Source of the DNA: Gammaproteobacteria bacterium
GTDB taxonomy: Bacteria > Pseudomonadota > Gammaproteobacteria > Enterobacterales > Kangiellaceae
Length of the DNA: 64,000 bases
Direction of reading: 5' to 3'
Assembly (NCBI GenBank): GCA_013373375.1
Contig: JABXHY010000025.1
Coordinates: forward strand, 216,390-280,389
Below, in pieces: positions 1-9,948 of this stretch. The position numbers were made by a program, and so were the translations under genes. Numbering within the stretch: the stretch's first letter is position 1; every line of letters starts with the position of its first letter. Under the pieces are notes generated by a model. It ran no database searches and was not told where the DNA came from. It was given only the letters and a program-made list of their open reading frames with translations.

Positions 1-1075
1 TAATTTTCTGCAAGTTAGGTATTAGCTCTTTAATTTTTTCTGGCGTTTTATTTGACCCTCTAACGAAAAGATCGAGCGTATCTTTTACATTGATCAAGTC
101 ATCGTTTATCGCACTGACTACGGTATGAATCGCACCCGAATCAGGGCCTTGCATTCGTCTTCTTTCTTCTTCAACTTCAGAGTCCGATAAAAAGCTTGAA
201 GCTAAATTAAACTGTTCTTTTAAACGTTGAACCTTTGGACTTTTCGATTCTGTTTTAGCGACGTAATACAGTAGATTCTTTAATAATTCATCAGGAATTG
301 TGTCGTTAAGTGCTTGAGCGCCTAAGTCTGCCAATCGTTTTATTTGCCGATCAACTTTTCCTAATAACGCATGCACAGCTGCGTCTTTAAACAGCCCTTT
401 TTCTAAAATCGAAAATAAAAAGCCATCAGCCACCCACCAAAGATGCGCAACAGGATGCCCCGCTGTTTCTTCCTCTAATTTTTCTAAAACTTTATGCATA
501 CGCTGAATGCCTTCTTTGACATTTTGCGAACGCATGACACCTAACAAACCTTTTTGATAATGACCGCGAAATTTTTTAGCTAATTCTTTAAAGTGACCTG
601 GATCGACTTGCTTTTTACTACTCGAACTTGGTGGTTCTATTCCAGCAATTTGAGGTGAGAAAATTGCACTTTCTGACACTGGCGGCGCACCGCGTGATGA
701 ACGTAAATCATTAAGCAGTGGCAATAAAATGACGGGTAGATCTCTACGACCTTCTTGTACACGATCCAGATACGCGGGTAATTGCAGCATACTCGCCATT
801 AAAACTTCTAAGGCTTTTTCTTTCGCAACAAATTTCCCTTCAGAAATTGCGTCAGCCAAATGCTCCATTTCTTCGGCAAAAAGGGCAGCACCAGAAAACT
901 CCAGCATTTGCAGCGTTCCGCGAACTTGATGCAAACAACTGATGCAAAAACGAATTTGCGTAATGTCGCTATCGTCCTCAGCAAAAGCCTCTAAACCCTG
1001 ACGAGCTTGATCAAGAGATTTGTTAATCTCTTTTCGTACCCAGCTGAGAGCTAATTGTTCATTGGTTTCGGCCAT
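1..1075 (-). CDS. chpA: ChpA/PilL chemotaxis-type hybrid histidine kinase, N-terminal part (cut by window edge)
   Basis: The reading frame is open from the ATG at 1075 to the window start, giving about 358 residues. Near residues 41-70 it has the phosphotransfer (Hpt) motif seen in ChpA/PilL proteins, CLHQVRGTLQ, with the candidate phosphorylated His at about residue 49, followed by GAALFAEEMEHL. Later residues continue as helical, Hpt-like repeats. In this family several Hpt domains precede a CheA-like kinase core and a receiver that passes phosphate to PilG and PilH; those parts lie outside the window. A GGAG ribosome-binding site lies just before the ATG, and the gene starts 24 bp after pilK ends, so it is the distal gene of the pilG-pilK operon. 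Identity rests on the motif plus the operon context. Confidence 0.9.
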   Translation of the reverse strand, partial: MAETNEQLALSWVRKEINKSLDQARQGLEAFAEDDSDITQIRFCISCLHQVRGTLQMLEFSGAALFAEEMEHLADAISEGKFVAKEKALEVLMASMLQLPAYLDRVQEGRRDLPVILLPLLNDLRSSRGAPPVSESAIFSPQIAGIEPPSSSSKKQVDPGHFKELAKKFRGHYQKGLLGVMRSQNVKEGIQRMHKVLEKLEEETAGHPVAHLWWVADGFLFSILEKGLFKDAAVHALLGKVDRQIKRLADLGAQALNDTIPDELLKNLLYYVAKTESKSPKVQRLKEQFNLASSFLSDSEVEEERRRMQGPDSGAIHTVVSAINDDLINVKDTLDLFVRGSNKTPEKIKELIPNLQKI

Positions 1076-1099
1076 GCCTGCTCCATCTAGACTTCTTGC

Positions 1100-1978
1100 T
1101 TATCCACCAGCTCTTAAGTATGCCTGACAGTGCTTTGTCGATACTTTTTCAATTAGCGGATGTGTTAAATTATTAAGTTCGCCAGGTCCCAACACTAATA
1201 GGCCACCAGGGGCCAGACGATTAACAAACTGAGACACGATTTGTTCGCGTCGATTGTTTTGAAAATAAATCAAAACATTTTGGCAATACACTATGTCGTA
1301 CAACTGCTTTGGAGAAGATTCCAACTCTTGAACGTTTGCTTGGACAAAACAAGTGCGATGCCGCAACCCATTACCCACTTGATAATAACCATCAGCCAAA
1401 CTATCAAAATACTGACTCAGTAAATCAGGCGACACGCCTGCTAGTTTGCGTTGGTGGTAGATACCTTCTCGCGCTTGAGCGAGTGCTGGAAAACTGATGT
1501 CGGCACCGGTCAGTCCAAAATAAAAATTGCGGTTTTTATTGGTCAAAGGCTGTTTATCTAATTCACTTAATAGCATTGCGAGGCTGTAAACCTCTTCGCC
1601 GGTTGAACAGCCAACGCTCCAAACTTGGATATTGACTGGTTCTTTTGCATCGCTTTCTGCTGCTCGATCTATGATTTTTTGAGCATGATTGCGAACTAAT
1701 TCCATGGATTCAGGGTCACGAAAAAAGCGCGTTTCGTGTACCGTTAGCAAATCAATTAAATTAGCCCATTCAAGTGCTGAACCAACGCCGTGATCCAAGC
1801 TTTCGTAATATTCTTGGTAGGATTCAAAGCCACGCTCACGCATACGCTGCGCTAGATTGGTCACTAAAAATGATTTTCTATTTTCAGATAACCAAACGCC
1901 TGTTCGCTGTTCTAACAAAGATTGCCACTGTTTGAACTCAGCTGAGTCCATGTCGGGCAATCGTTCATACGCGGCCAT
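1100..1978 (-). CDS. pilK: CheR-family protein methyltransferase PilK
   Basis: A 292-residue SAM-dependent methyltransferase of the CheR family, expected to methylate glutamates on the PilJ receptor. The N-terminal helical CheR domain (about residues 10-85) is followed by the HETRFFRDP motif (about 81-89), which precedes the SAM-binding domain. The SAM-binding motif SVGCSTGEEVYSLAM lies at about 120-134, and the CQNVLIYF motif of CheR proteins lies near residue 230. It sits between pilJ and chpA on the same strand, with gaps of about 20 bp on both sides. Family assignment is firm; the name PilK comes from operon position. Confidence 0.92.
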   Translation of the reverse strand: MAAYERLPDMDSAEFKQWQSLLEQRTGVWLSENRKSFLVTNLAQRMRERGFESYQEYYESLDHGVGSALEWANLIDLLTVHETRFFRDPESMELVRNHAQKIIDRAAESDAKEPVNIQVWSVGCSTGEEVYSLAMLLSELDKQPLTNKNRNFYFGLTGADISFPALAQAREGIYHQRKLAGVSPDLLSQYFDSLADGYYQVGNGLRHRTCFVQANVQELESSPKQLYDIVYCQNVLIYFQNNRREQIVSQFVNRLAPGGLLVLGPGELNNLTHPLIEKVSTKHCQAYLRAGG

Positions 1979-2000
1979 AGTGCTAACCGAAATCTAGCAG

Positions 2001-4070
2001 TTAATAATTTGGCAGTTTGAAACCAGCAACCGAGCCATTCAACTCATCGGCCAGCTCAGCCAGTTTACCGATGCTGCTCGCTGTGTTGAGTGTGCCTTGT
2101 AATGTTTGGTTGGTGATTTCCTGGATGACGTTCATCGTATTCGAAACATGACCAGCTGATGCAGCTTGCTGACGCGCAGCGTTGGATATGTTTTGAATCA
2201 ATTCCGCAAGGTTTGCAGATACGCGCTCGATCTCTTCTAGCGCAACACCTGCATCCTGTGCTAATCGAGCTCCACGTACCACCTCAGAGGTCGATGCTTC
2301 CATCGAGATTACCGCTTCATTGGTATCGGTTTGGATGGTTTTTACCAGTGCTTCAATCTGTCTTGTTGCGTTACCAGAACGTTCCGCCAGTCGCTGTACC
2401 TCGTCGGCAACAACCGCGAAACCACGTCCGGCTTCACCCGCCATCGACGCCTGTATCGCGGCGTTAAGTGCCAGAATGTTCGTTTGTTCCGAGATGTCGT
2501 TGATCAAGGATACGATATCACCGATCTCCTGTGATGATTCACCAAGACGCTTAATCCGTTTTGACGTTTCCTGTATTTGTTCACGAATTGTATCCATCCC
2601 GCGAATTGTATTACGTACAACTTCGGAACCTTTTTTAGCGATATCAACCGACTTTTCCGCAACCTGGGTAGATTCAGCAGCGTTGGCAGATACCTGCTCG
2701 ATGGACACCGCCATCTCGTTGATCGCAGCAGAGGCACCGGTGATTTCCTGAGCCTGGTTTTTAGACGCTTGCGCAAGCTCATTCGAAATACCCTGCGTTT
2801 CTTCCGTCGCATCTGACAGACGAGACACCGACTCGTTGATTGTTGAAACCAGTGAGCGAAGTTGGTCGATGGTGTAGTTCATCGCATCGGCTATCGCACC
2901 CGTGAAGTCCTCGGTTACTGTTGCGTTGGCGGTTAAGTCACCATCCGCGAGTCCTTCCATTTCATCCAGCAGTCGAATGATTGCTTGTTGGTTTCGTTCA
3001 TTTTGTTCACGTTCTCTGTCGGCTTGAATTCGAACTTGTGCTTCTCGGACCTTATCCGCGCGACGAATTTGTAAAGCAAGAATGAATAGGAAAAATAAAA
3101 CCGCTGAACCACCAGCAATCGAATACCAATAGTGTCCGCTCATAATATCGAGTTTGGTACCATGAGCACGATATGCATCCGCTAGAAGTTCTGATTGGCG
3201 CTGCAATTGGTTTGATCGATCAAATATCCGAGCCGAAGCGCTTTGTACTTTAAATAACGCTTCCGTACTGCGAATTACGTAGTCAACGTTTTGTTTTACC
3301 GATTGATAAAGTACGGCGATTTCCTGTAAATATTCCCTGGCTTCCGCGTTATTCACTCGATTAATACCGAGCATCGCATCACCGTTAATCATACCGTCAA
3401 GTACGCTTCCGAAGGTTTCCACATCCTGACCAAAATTTTCAGCAGCAGCGGAGGCATCTTCACCGCCCTGTAGTACTTTACGGAAACTGTTAATGATTCG
3501 TTCTGCGAATAGAAGTTGGCGAGTAGCGTAAAACGTTTGTTCACCCGACGCACCAGAGTCGAGCAAAATATCGTTTATGGTATTGTACAAAAACTGCATT
3601 TGCGGAACAGTCGCAGCAAGTTCTCGTTGAATATCGTAAAGACCTGTAACCGTCTCTTTACTATCTAAAATAACCGTTGCGTCGCCTTTTACGTCAGCCC
3701 ATGTCGCATTAAGCGCTTGTAGTTCGCTTGAAGAAATGTAAGCTGGCGTTTCAGCAATTTGGGTCAATACATTATTGCCTTGCTTTTCTCTAAGCGCCTG
3801 CACTTTCCGGTTAAATTGGTTTACCGCGTTTTCAAGTTGATTAAACGCTTCGTCATTACCGGTAGAGGCCTCTGAAGCGTTCTTACCCACTTGTTGCGAG
3901 ATTACCCGTAAGTCCTCGGCGTTTTCCGTCCAGCTTTGGACGTTATTGCCAGTACGGTAACCTTGAAATAAGTTGAGGATGGTTAGTACCAATGAAAACG
4001 CGAGAAACCATATGACGATTTTTCCCGAGCTTCCGCCTTCTTGATTTTTGTCTTTTACTGGTGCATTCAT
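2001..4070 (-). CDS. pilJ: Type IV pilus methyl-accepting chemoreceptor PilJ
   Basis: A 689-residue transmembrane chemoreceptor. It has a membrane segment near residues 18-38, a periplasmic helical PilJ-type sensor region to about residue 310, and a second membrane segment at about 313-336. A HAMP-like linker follows ([13 protein letters not shown]), then the cytoplasmic signalling helices. The hairpin tip is clear: [20 protein letters not shown] and [18 protein letters not shown]. In this family the receptor relays pilus-surface contact to ChpA through PilI. Length and order match PilJ of Pseudomonas. There is a 70-bp gap to pilI upstream. Confidence 0.95.
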   Translation of the reverse strand: MNAPVKDKNQEGGSSGKIVIWFLAFSLVLTILNLFQGYRTGNNVQSWTENAEDLRVISQQVGKNASEASTGNDEAFNQLENAVNQFNRKVQALREKQGNNVLTQIAETPAYISSSELQALNATWADVKGDATVILDSKETVTGLYDIQRELAATVPQMQFLYNTINDILLDSGASGEQTFYATRQLLFAERIINSFRKVLQGGEDASAAAENFGQDVETFGSVLDGMINGDAMLGINRVNNAEAREYLQEIAVLYQSVKQNVDYVIRSTEALFKVQSASARIFDRSNQLQRQSELLADAYRAHGTKLDIMSGHYWYSIAGGSAVLFFLFILALQIRRADKVREAQVRIQADREREQNERNQQAIIRLLDEMEGLADGDLTANATVTEDFTGAIADAMNYTIDQLRSLVSTINESVSRLSDATEETQGISNELAQASKNQAQEITGASAAINEMAVSIEQVSANAAESTQVAEKSVDIAKKGSEVVRNTIRGMDTIREQIQETSKRIKRLGESSQEIGDIVSLINDISEQTNILALNAAIQASMAGEAGRGFAVVADEVQRLAERSGNATRQIEALVKTIQTDTNEAVISMEASTSEVVRGARLAQDAGVALEEIERVSANLAELIQNISNAARQQAASAGHVSNTMNVIQEITNQTLQGTLNTASSIGKLAELADELNGSVAGFKLPNY

Positions 4071-4140
4071 AGTTTAATTCCCAACTACGTATTTAAATTC
4101 AAAGTGTGCTGTTCCCACTAGATTTGTTATGAACTCTTGA

Positions 4141-4683
4141 TCAAAGTGCAACTTTCATAAAGTCTGGATGCTCTGCCAAAGCATACGGACTAAAAACCAC
4201 CCATTCATCTTCGCCGCGCTCAAATCGCCCCTCTAGATACGGCTTTATTTTTTGATCGTCTTCTAAATTAGCGAGCCGCTCGCTATCCTCGAAATGCTGC
4301 AACCCCAACACTTCGTCCACTAAAATGCCCGAACTCATACCATTATGGTTGATCACCAAAACACGTTGCTGACGCAGTGAAGTAGGTACTTTTAAACCGA
4401 GGTAACCGTGTAAATCCATGATGGGTAAGAGCGTACCTCGGATATTCGCCACTCCTCTAACCCAAGAGCGGGCGCCAGGTACTTTGGTGTATTGAGGCAT
4501 TCGCAAAATTTCTGCAACTTCCTTTAGTGGCGCAACATAACGGCGTTCATTGAGTCGAAAACCAACGCCTGTCCAAAAACGACCATCTTGTTCCGAGTGA
4601 GCACCAGCTGACGCGCCGGTTAAGCTTCGACGCTCAATGTCGGCGAGTATTTCAAACGCTGGGTTACGAGAAACATCTACCAT
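4141..4683 (-). CDS. pilI: CheW-like coupling protein PilI
   Basis: A 180-residue CheW-domain protein. The CheW fold spans about residues 35-175, with the core stretch VPGARSWVRGVANIRGTLLP typical of coupling proteins. It is expected to bridge the receptor PilJ and the kinase ChpA at the inner membrane. It lies between pilH and pilJ on the same strand, exactly as in the Pseudomonas pilGHIJK-chpA operon, which separates it from a chemotaxis CheW of a flagellar system. No flagellar genes are present in this window. Confidence 0.93.
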   Translation of the reverse strand: MVDVSRNPAFEILADIERRSLTGASAGAHSEQDGRFWTGVGFRLNERRYVAPLKEVAEILRMPQYTKVPGARSWVRGVANIRGTLLPIMDLHGYLGLKVPTSLRQQRVLVINHNGMSSGILVDEVLGLQHFEDSERLANLEDDQKIKPYLEGRFERGEDEWVVFSPYALAEHPDFMKVAL

Positions 4684-4727
4684 AGCTTACTTACTGCCTT
4701 TGCCATAACAAACCGGTCGAGACCACT

Positions 4728-5093
4728 TTAACCTTCGAGTACAGAGTTGATGACTTTCATCAAGTTACTTTCTTGAACAGGTTTGGTCAGATAATCCTTT
4801 GCGCCTTGACGCATCCCCCAGATTTTGTCCGTTTCTTGATCTTTCGTCGTAACAATAATCACAGGAATATTTGAAGTTTCAGGATCTTTCTTCAAGTGCC
4901 GAGTCGCTTGGAAACCATTCAAGCCAGGCATAACAACATCCATCAATACCAAGTCTGGTTTCTCAGCTTTAGCCACTTCTATGCCTGCTTCGCCATTTTC
5001 TGCAGTAAGCACTTCATGACCATGTTTATCAAGTATGCTACTAAGAACATGCGTTTCCGTAGGCGAGTCGTCTACTATCAGTACGCGTGCCAT
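4728..5093 (-). CDS. pilH: Twitching-motility response regulator PilH
   Basis: A 121-residue single receiver domain with no output domain. The acidic pocket is at DD (residues 8-9), the phosphoacceptor Asp is about residue 52 in LVLMDVVMPGLNG, and the conserved Lys is in YLTKPVQ. In the Pil-Chp system PilH acts as a phosphate sink or as the antagonist of PilG on the retraction side of twitching. Its downstream position relative to pilG, and the PilH-like sequence MARVLIVDDSPTE, support the assignment over a second PilG copy. Confidence 0.94.
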   Translation of the reverse strand: MARVLIVDDSPTETHVLSSILDKHGHEVLTAENGEAGIEVAKAEKPDLVLMDVVMPGLNGFQATRHLKKDPETSNIPVIIVTTKDQETDKIWGMRQGAKDYLTKPVQESNLMKVINSVLEG

Positions 5094-5141
5094 GAAAAAT
5101 CCCCCTTTTACTTCAGGAACTGTATAAAGTTGTTTAATTGA

Positions 5142-5540
5142 CTAAGCAGATTGCTTAGCACTGCTAACATGCGAGCGAATTGCACTGAGTAATTCATCGC
5201 GGCTAAAAGGTTTCGTTAAATACTGGTCTGAACCTACAATTCGACCCTTTGCTTTATCGAATAAACCATCTTTGCTTGAAAGCATGATTACAGGCGTTGA
5301 TTGAAAAGCTTTGTTATTTTTGATTAATGCACAAGTCTGATAACCATCTAACCTGGGCATCATAATGTCGACAAAAATAATATCAGGTTTGTGATCAGCA
5401 ATTTTAGCAAGCGCATCAAAGCCGTCAGTCGCGGTTACGACCTCACAACCCACTTTTTTTAACAACGTCTCGGCGGTGCGACGAATTGTTTTACTATCGT
5501 CGATCACCATGGCTTTTAAGCCTTCGAAGGAATTATCCAT
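5142..5540 (-). CDS. pilG: Twitching-motility response regulator PilG
   Basis: A 132-residue single receiver domain and the first gene of the Pil-Chp operon. It contains MVIDDSKTIRRTAETLL at about residues 11-27, phosphoacceptor Asp 58 in IIFVDIMMPRLDGY, and the conserved Lys in YLTKPF near residue 105. The family regulates pilus extension and, in Pseudomonas, cAMP production. The gene is divergent from gshB across a 313-bp intergenic region, as in Pseudomonas, so the operon promoter should lie there. Confidence 0.95.
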   Translation of the reverse strand: MDNSFEGLKAMVIDDSKTIRRTAETLLKKVGCEVVTATDGFDALAKIADHKPDIIFVDIMMPRLDGYQTCALIKNNKAFQSTPVIMLSSKDGLFDKAKGRIVGSDQYLTKPFSRDELLSAIRSHVSSAKQSA

Positions 5541-5853
5541 TCACACACCCTCATGGGAGCTGAAATTACTCGCCGCCCACTTATATCATTAATTGAGATA
5601 TATAACCAACTGTTCACCCCTAGTGGCTTTGTTTTTACCATAAGTCAATATATTGATCCACTTTGATTTTACTTAATATAGAATAAGTTAGCTGACAAAG
5701 CTAAAGTAAAATCATATTTTCTTAAAGCTTAAAAACCTACTAGTGTATGAACCCATCGAACGATATACTTCTGACAACATATTATAGTTGCCATTTTAAG
5801 TACTCTGATGCCAAAAGGCACGAGTTAACTCATATCGAGCTCGGAGTTTAGTC
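5541..5853. other. Divergent intergenic region pilG / gshB
   Basis: This 313-bp, very AT-rich stretch has no supportable gene. It must hold the promoters for the minus-strand pil-chp operon and the plus-strand gshB operon. I could not pick out a convincing pair of -35 and -10 elements; TATTAT at 5780-5785 is a possible -10 for gshB but has no good -35 at the right distance. Confidence 0.5.
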
Positions 5854-6804
5854 ATGCCCCTAAAAGTTGGCGTTGTCATGGATCCCATTTCTTCCATCAA
5901 CATAAAAAAAGATAGCACTTTTGCCATGCTTCTGGAGGCAAAAAAGCGAAAACATTCAATTTTTTATATTGAAATGGCCAATTTAGTTCTCAGGGACGGA
6001 AAACCTTTTGCTTTAAGTCACTCGTTAGAAGTTTTTGACGATGCAAATAAGTGGTTCGAATTGGGTGAACAAAAAGAGGTTAATCTGGCGGATCTAGATG
6101 TCATCTTAATGCGCAAAGATCCTCCATTTAATATGAATTATATTTACGCCACTTATGTTCTAGAGCGCGCGGAAATAGAAGGTGTTTTAGTGGTTAATAG
6201 AGCTCAGAGCTTGCGTGACTGTAATGAAAAACTGTACACCTCATGGTTTCCCGAATTATGCCCAAAAACTGTAGTTTCAGCTCAATCGAAAGTTTTGCGT
6301 TCGTTTGTTAAAGAGCATCAAGACGTGATTCTAAAACCTTTAGATGGGATGGGAGGCGCTTCGATATTTAGAGTTACCGCGAAAGATCCCAACTTGAGTG
6401 TCATAATAGAAACATTAACCTCACACGGCTCACAACTCGCAATGGCGCAACAATTTATACCTGCGATTAGTGAAGGTGATAAGCGAATACTTATGGTCAA
6501 TGGCAAGCCTGTGCCTTATACACTAGCGAGAATTCCCGCAAAAGGAGAAACACGCGGCAACCTGGCTGCCGGAGGGAGCGGCGTGGCCATGCCAATAACC
6601 GAAGCGGAGCAAAAAGTTGCTGAGCGGGTCGGACCCGAATTAATTAAGCGCGGTCTGTATTTTGTCGGACTTGATATCATTGGCGGTAAACTGACCGAAA
6701 TAAACGTCACCAGTCCAACCTGCATCAAAGAAATTGATGCAGCTTATGATACGAATATTTCAGGCTCTCTTTGGGATTGTATTGAACAAAAAGTAAGTGA
6801 GTGA
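5854..6804 (+). CDS. gshB: Glutathione synthase
   Basis: A 316-residue ATP-grasp ligase that joins gamma-glutamylcysteine and glycine to make glutathione in the cytoplasm. It is almost the same length as E. coli GshB. Family stretches include VGVVMDPISSINIKKDST at the N terminus, ILMRKDPPFNMNYIYATYVLE, ILKPLDGMGGASIFR in the ATP-grasp core, and a C-terminal LTEINVTSPTCIKEID. It heads a plus-strand cluster with tonB (10-bp gap), yqgE and ruvX. The same order next to pilG occurs in Pseudomonas. Confidence 0.97.
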   Translation: MPLKVGVVMDPISSINIKKDSTFAMLLEAKKRKHSIFYIEMANLVLRDGKPFALSHSLEVFDDANKWFELGEQKEVNLADLDVILMRKDPPFNMNYIYATYVLERAEIEGVLVVNRAQSLRDCNEKLYTSWFPELCPKTVVSAQSKVLRSFVKEHQDVILKPLDGMGGASIFRVTAKDPNLSVIIETLTSHGSQLAMAQQFIPAISEGDKRILMVNGKPVPYTLARIPAKGETRGNLAAGGSGVAMPITEAEQKVAERVGPELIKRGLYFVGLDIIGGKLTEINVTSPTCIKEIDAAYDTNISGSLWDCIEQKVSE

Positions 6805-6814
6805 ACACTAAGTT

Positions 6815-7708
6815 ATGATAGAAAACGGATTAGTTAAGTCGTCCGGTCCGGTTATTCGAGAATCCGATCGGCTAACTTTTGCAGCGATCTTGGCTATTGC
6901 CTTTCACGGGTTGTTATTTCTCGGAATAGTATTCACTTTACCTGAGAAGTCCAGACAAGACTCTTCGCCCGTGATGCAAGTGGTTCTTGCCCAATATCAC
7001 GCAGTAGAAAAGCCAGAAAAGGCTGACTTTATTGGCCAAGATAACCAGGAGGGTGGTGGTGACAAAGAATTGTTGCAAAACCCCACCACCACAGAGCTGG
7101 CTCAAATTCCGGATCCCTCCAAACAGGCCAGTTTGTCAGCTGCTCAATCCTCAATTCAACAGGAGCGACAACCCACACCAGAAGTGTTAGCTGGAGGAAT
7201 CAACAATAAAGTGTTTTTGGAGCAACAAGTCGATGCGCCCGAGCAATCAGAACAACCTCTTCTTGACACAGCAACGCTGATACAAAAAAGTTACGAGCTA
7301 GCCGGCTTAAATGCACAACTGGACCAAGAACAAAAACTTGCGTCTAAAAATCTACGTAAACGACAGGTGTCTGCTGCGATCCACCGATCGACTGATGCGC
7401 TTTACCTCGACACTTGGCGCCGAAAAATTGAGGAAGTCGGTAACCGCAATTACCCTACGATAGCAAAGCAAAAAAAGCTGTACGGCGATTTGATGTTAAA
7501 AGTTGCGGTTAATTCCGACGGTACTATCCGGGACATAAACATTATGGACAGCTCTGGACACAAAGCCCTCGACGATGCAGCGATTCAGATAGTGCGTAAA
7601 GCAGCACCCTTTGCGCCTTTTGATAAAGAACTGGCTAAAGATACCGATGTTCTCGAGATTGTAAGGTTATGGCAATTCCAACCCGGAGACGTAGTGTCTA
7701 CACGATAA
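6815..7708 (+). CDS. tonB3: TonB-family energy transducer (TonB3-like)
   Basis: A 297-residue TonB-type protein. It has one N-terminal membrane anchor (about residues 23-45), a long Gln/Glu-rich periplasmic linker to about 180, and a C-terminal TonB domain containing GDLMLKVAVNSDGTIRDI and ending LEIVRLWQF. Family proteins couple the ExbB/ExbD proton-motive machine to outer-membrane partners. The linker is acidic/Gln-rich rather than the Pro/Lys-rich one of classical TonB. The place between gshB and yqgE corresponds to tonB3 of Pseudomonas, which has been linked to twitching. The symbol is based on this synteny. Confidence 0.85.
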   Translation: MIENGLVKSSGPVIRESDRLTFAAILAIAFHGLLFLGIVFTLPEKSRQDSSPVMQVVLAQYHAVEKPEKADFIGQDNQEGGGDKELLQNPTTTELAQIPDPSKQASLSAAQSSIQQERQPTPEVLAGGINNKVFLEQQVDAPEQSEQPLLDTATLIQKSYELAGLNAQLDQEQKLASKNLRKRQVSAAIHRSTDALYLDTWRRKIEEVGNRNYPTIAKQKKLYGDLMLKVAVNSDGTIRDINIMDSSGHKALDDAAIQIVRKAAPFAPFDKELAKDTDVLEIVRLWQFQPGDVVSTR

Positions 7709-7774
7709 ATAGATTGCCAGAAGATAAGCACTTAGTTGCTTGTATTTTGTAGCATTTAACCCAACAATAACTTT

Positions 7775-8335
7775 ATGAACAAGTTTCAAAGCCTTAAAAG
7801 TCATTTTCTGATCGCCATGCCATCGTTGGACGATCCGAACTTTCATCGGAGTGTTACGCTAATCTGCGAACACAACGAAGAAGGCGCTATGGGTATTGTG
7901 GTCAACCAACCAACTGAAGTGACTACCTCCGAGCTTCTTGACCACCTCGAAATTGAGGTGCAACCGGACTTCCATGAACGTCCAGTGCTTGCTGGCGGAC
8001 CAGTACAAATGGACCGAGGATTCGTCATTCATTCTGGTGCGAAAAAGTGGCAGTCGAGCTTAGAGTTGGACAAACAAATTAAAATCACAACCTCACAAGA
8101 CATCCTAAAAGCATTGCCCCTACAAAAAGATCTCGACGATGCATTTGTTGCCTTGGGTTACGCTGGTTGGGGACCTGGCCAATTGGAACAAGAACTCGCC
8201 GATAACGCTTGGTTGAGCGTTGCCGCTGATCCAAAAATTTTGTTTTTCACAGCCGTCGATCAAAGATGGCAGCAAGCGGCTCAATTGCTTGGCATTGATA
8301 TAACCCAGCTGTCGAGCCAATCAGGTAATGCCTGA
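7775..8335 (+). CDS. yqgE: YqgE/AlgH family protein
   Basis: A 186-residue protein of the YqgE/AlgH (DUF179) family. It has the typical N terminus [35 protein letters not shown] in sequence (about residues 7-41), [14 protein letters not shown], and [14 protein letters not shown]. The molecular role is not established. Its end overlaps the start of ruvX by 8 bp, so the two are probably translationally coupled, a pairing found very widely in proteobacteria. Confidence 0.95.
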   Translation: MNKFQSLKSHFLIAMPSLDDPNFHRSVTLICEHNEEGAMGIVVNQPTEVTTSELLDHLEIEVQPDFHERPVLAGGPVQMDRGFVIHSGAKKWQSSLELDKQIKITTSQDILKALPLQKDLDDAFVALGYAGWGPGQLEQELADNAWLSVAADPKILFFTAVDQRWQQAAQLLGIDITQLSSQSGNA

Positions 8336-8780
8336 AAAACTCACACCCAAGATGATTTTAAGTTTTGACTTTGGTGATAAATCCATAGGGGTTGCCTGTG
8401 GGCAAGCCATTACGCGTCGAGCATCCCCACTCAAAGCACTCAGAGCAAAAAATGGACAACCCAACTGGGACGAAGTCGGAAAACTTTTCAAAGAATGGCA
8501 ACCGGATTTGTTATTAGTTGGTAATCCATTAAACATGGACGGCACGGAGCAAGAGCTTACTCTAAGAGCTCAAAAATTTGCGAAACGTCTACACGGAAGA
8601 TTTGCTTTACCTTTTGAACTGGTGGATGAACGACTCACCACAGCGGAAGCAAAGCAGAGGTTATTTGAGGATGGAGGCTTTCGAGCTTTACAGAAAGGCG
8701 CTATCGACAGTGAGTCTGCGGTTATTATTTTAGAATCCTGGTTTGAGCAAAATGCCGATCGCTTAAACCAACTGACTTAA
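8328..8780 (+). CDS. ruvX: YqgF/RuvX family RNase H-like nuclease
   Basis: A 150-residue RNase H-fold protein of the YqgF/RuvX family, usually annotated as a putative pre-16S rRNA nuclease or Holliday-junction resolvase homolog. Catalytic acidic positions are visible in [15 protein letters not shown] (near residues 12-26), [11 protein letters not shown], and DERLTTAEA. Its last 4 bp overlap the 3' end of pilU on the other strand. In Pseudomonas pyrimidine genes (pyrR-pyrB-pyrC) follow here; they are absent. Confidence 0.95.
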   Translation: MPEKLTPKMILSFDFGDKSIGVACGQAITRRASPLKALRAKNGQPNWDEVGKLFKEWQPDLLLVGNPLNMDGTEQELTLRAQKFAKRLHGRFALPFELVDERLTTAEAKQRLFEDGGFRALQKGAIDSESAVIILESWFEQNADRLNQLT

Positions 8781-9922
8781 GCGAAAGGATCATCCTCAGT
8801 GTCTTCAAGCGTCATGCTTTGCGACGCACCAGCTCCAATTTGACGGTCTGGATTAGTTTCAGAACTGTCGAGTTTGATCATCAAACGTAAATCATTTGGT
8901 GAGTCTGCGTGGTGTAAAGCATCTTCATAAGTCACTTCGCCTGATTTATAAAGTCTAAACAACGCCTGATCGAAAGTCTGCATACCGTGCTCAGTAGATT
9001 TTGACATTAAATCTTTAATCAAGTGCATCTCACCTTTGCGAATATGGTCCGATACCAAAGGAGTGTTGATTAAAATTTCTATCGCAGCTCGACGACCTTT
9101 ACCATCAGGTGTAGGAATAAGTTGCTGAGCAATAATAGCTCGTAGATTTAATGATAAATCGAGTAATAATTGATTTCGTTTTTCTTCAGGGAAGAAGTGG
9201 ATAATTCGATCCAATGCCTGGTTGGCATTGTTCGCATGCAACGTACACATACATAAGTGACCTGTTTCAGCAAAAGCCACGGCGTAGTCCATGGTTTCTG
9301 AAGCACGAACCTCACCGATAAGTATTACATCAGGCGCTTGCCGAAGCGTGTTCTTTAAGGCTTCCTGAAACGAGTTCGTATCTAGCCCTACTTCCCGTTG
9401 CGTGATGATGCACTTTTCATGTTTGTGCATAAATTCGATTGGATCTTCGATTGTTATAATATGGCCAGAAGTGGTTTTATTTCGATAACCAATCATTGCC
9501 GCAAGCGATGTTGATTTACCGGTACCCGTTGCACCAACAAATATGACCAGGCCTCGTTTGGTAAGCGCGATTTTTTTCAATACTGAGGGCAAGCGAAGTT
9601 CATCAAGTGAAGGAATTGTCGTTTCGATTCGACGTAACACCATACCCACTTCGTTGCGTTGTTGAAATGCGCTTACCCGGAAACGCCCAATGCCCGATGC
9701 ACTGATCGCAAAGTTACACTCATGATTTCGAGAAAACTCACGGCGTTGCTCTTCGTTCATAACTGACAACACAACTTCGCGCGCCTTTTCACCATTAAGT
9801 GCACGTTGTGTAACGGGCATGATTTTACCGTTTATCTTAATCGATGGCGGTACACCCGCAGTGATAAATAAATCAGATGCTTTTTTTTGCACCATTAATT
9901 TGAGTAGAGCTTCAAAATCCAT
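8777..9922 (-). CDS. pilU: Type IV pilus retraction ATPase PilU
   Basis: A 381-residue PilT-like secretion ATPase. It has the N-terminal PAS-like domain, Walker [12 protein letters not shown], the Asp box [16 protein letters not shown], Walker B VILIGEVR and the His box [13 protein letters not shown]. The PilT motif AIRNLIRE is replaced by a PilU-type stretch ([16 protein letters not shown]), which separates it from the upstream pilT. PilU assists PilT in retraction under load. It lies 26 bp after pilT on the same strand and is convergent with ruvX. Confidence 0.95.
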   Translation of the reverse strand: MDFEALLKLMVQKKASDLFITAGVPPSIKINGKIMPVTQRALNGEKAREVVLSVMNEEQRREFSRNHECNFAISASGIGRFRVSAFQQRNEVGMVLRRIETTIPSLDELRLPSVLKKIALTKRGLVIFVGATGTGKSTSLAAMIGYRNKTTSGHIITIEDPIEFMHKHEKCIITQREVGLDTNSFQEALKNTLRQAPDVILIGEVRASETMDYAVAFAETGHLCMCTLHANNANQALDRIIHFFPEEKRNQLLLDLSLNLRAIIAQQLIPTPDGKGRRAAIEILINTPLVSDHIRKGEMHLIKDLMSKSTEHGMQTFDQALFRLYKSGEVTYEDALHHADSPNDLRLMIKLDSSETNPDRQIGAGASQSMTLEDTEDDPFA

Positions 9923-9948
9923 CAGATAGTCCTATTGAACCCAAACCA

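Noticed and set aside
2159..2816. Several open frames on the plus strand inside pilJ
   Set aside because: They are opposite-strand shadows of the conserved chemoreceptor signalling domain, with no start context or recognisable protein.
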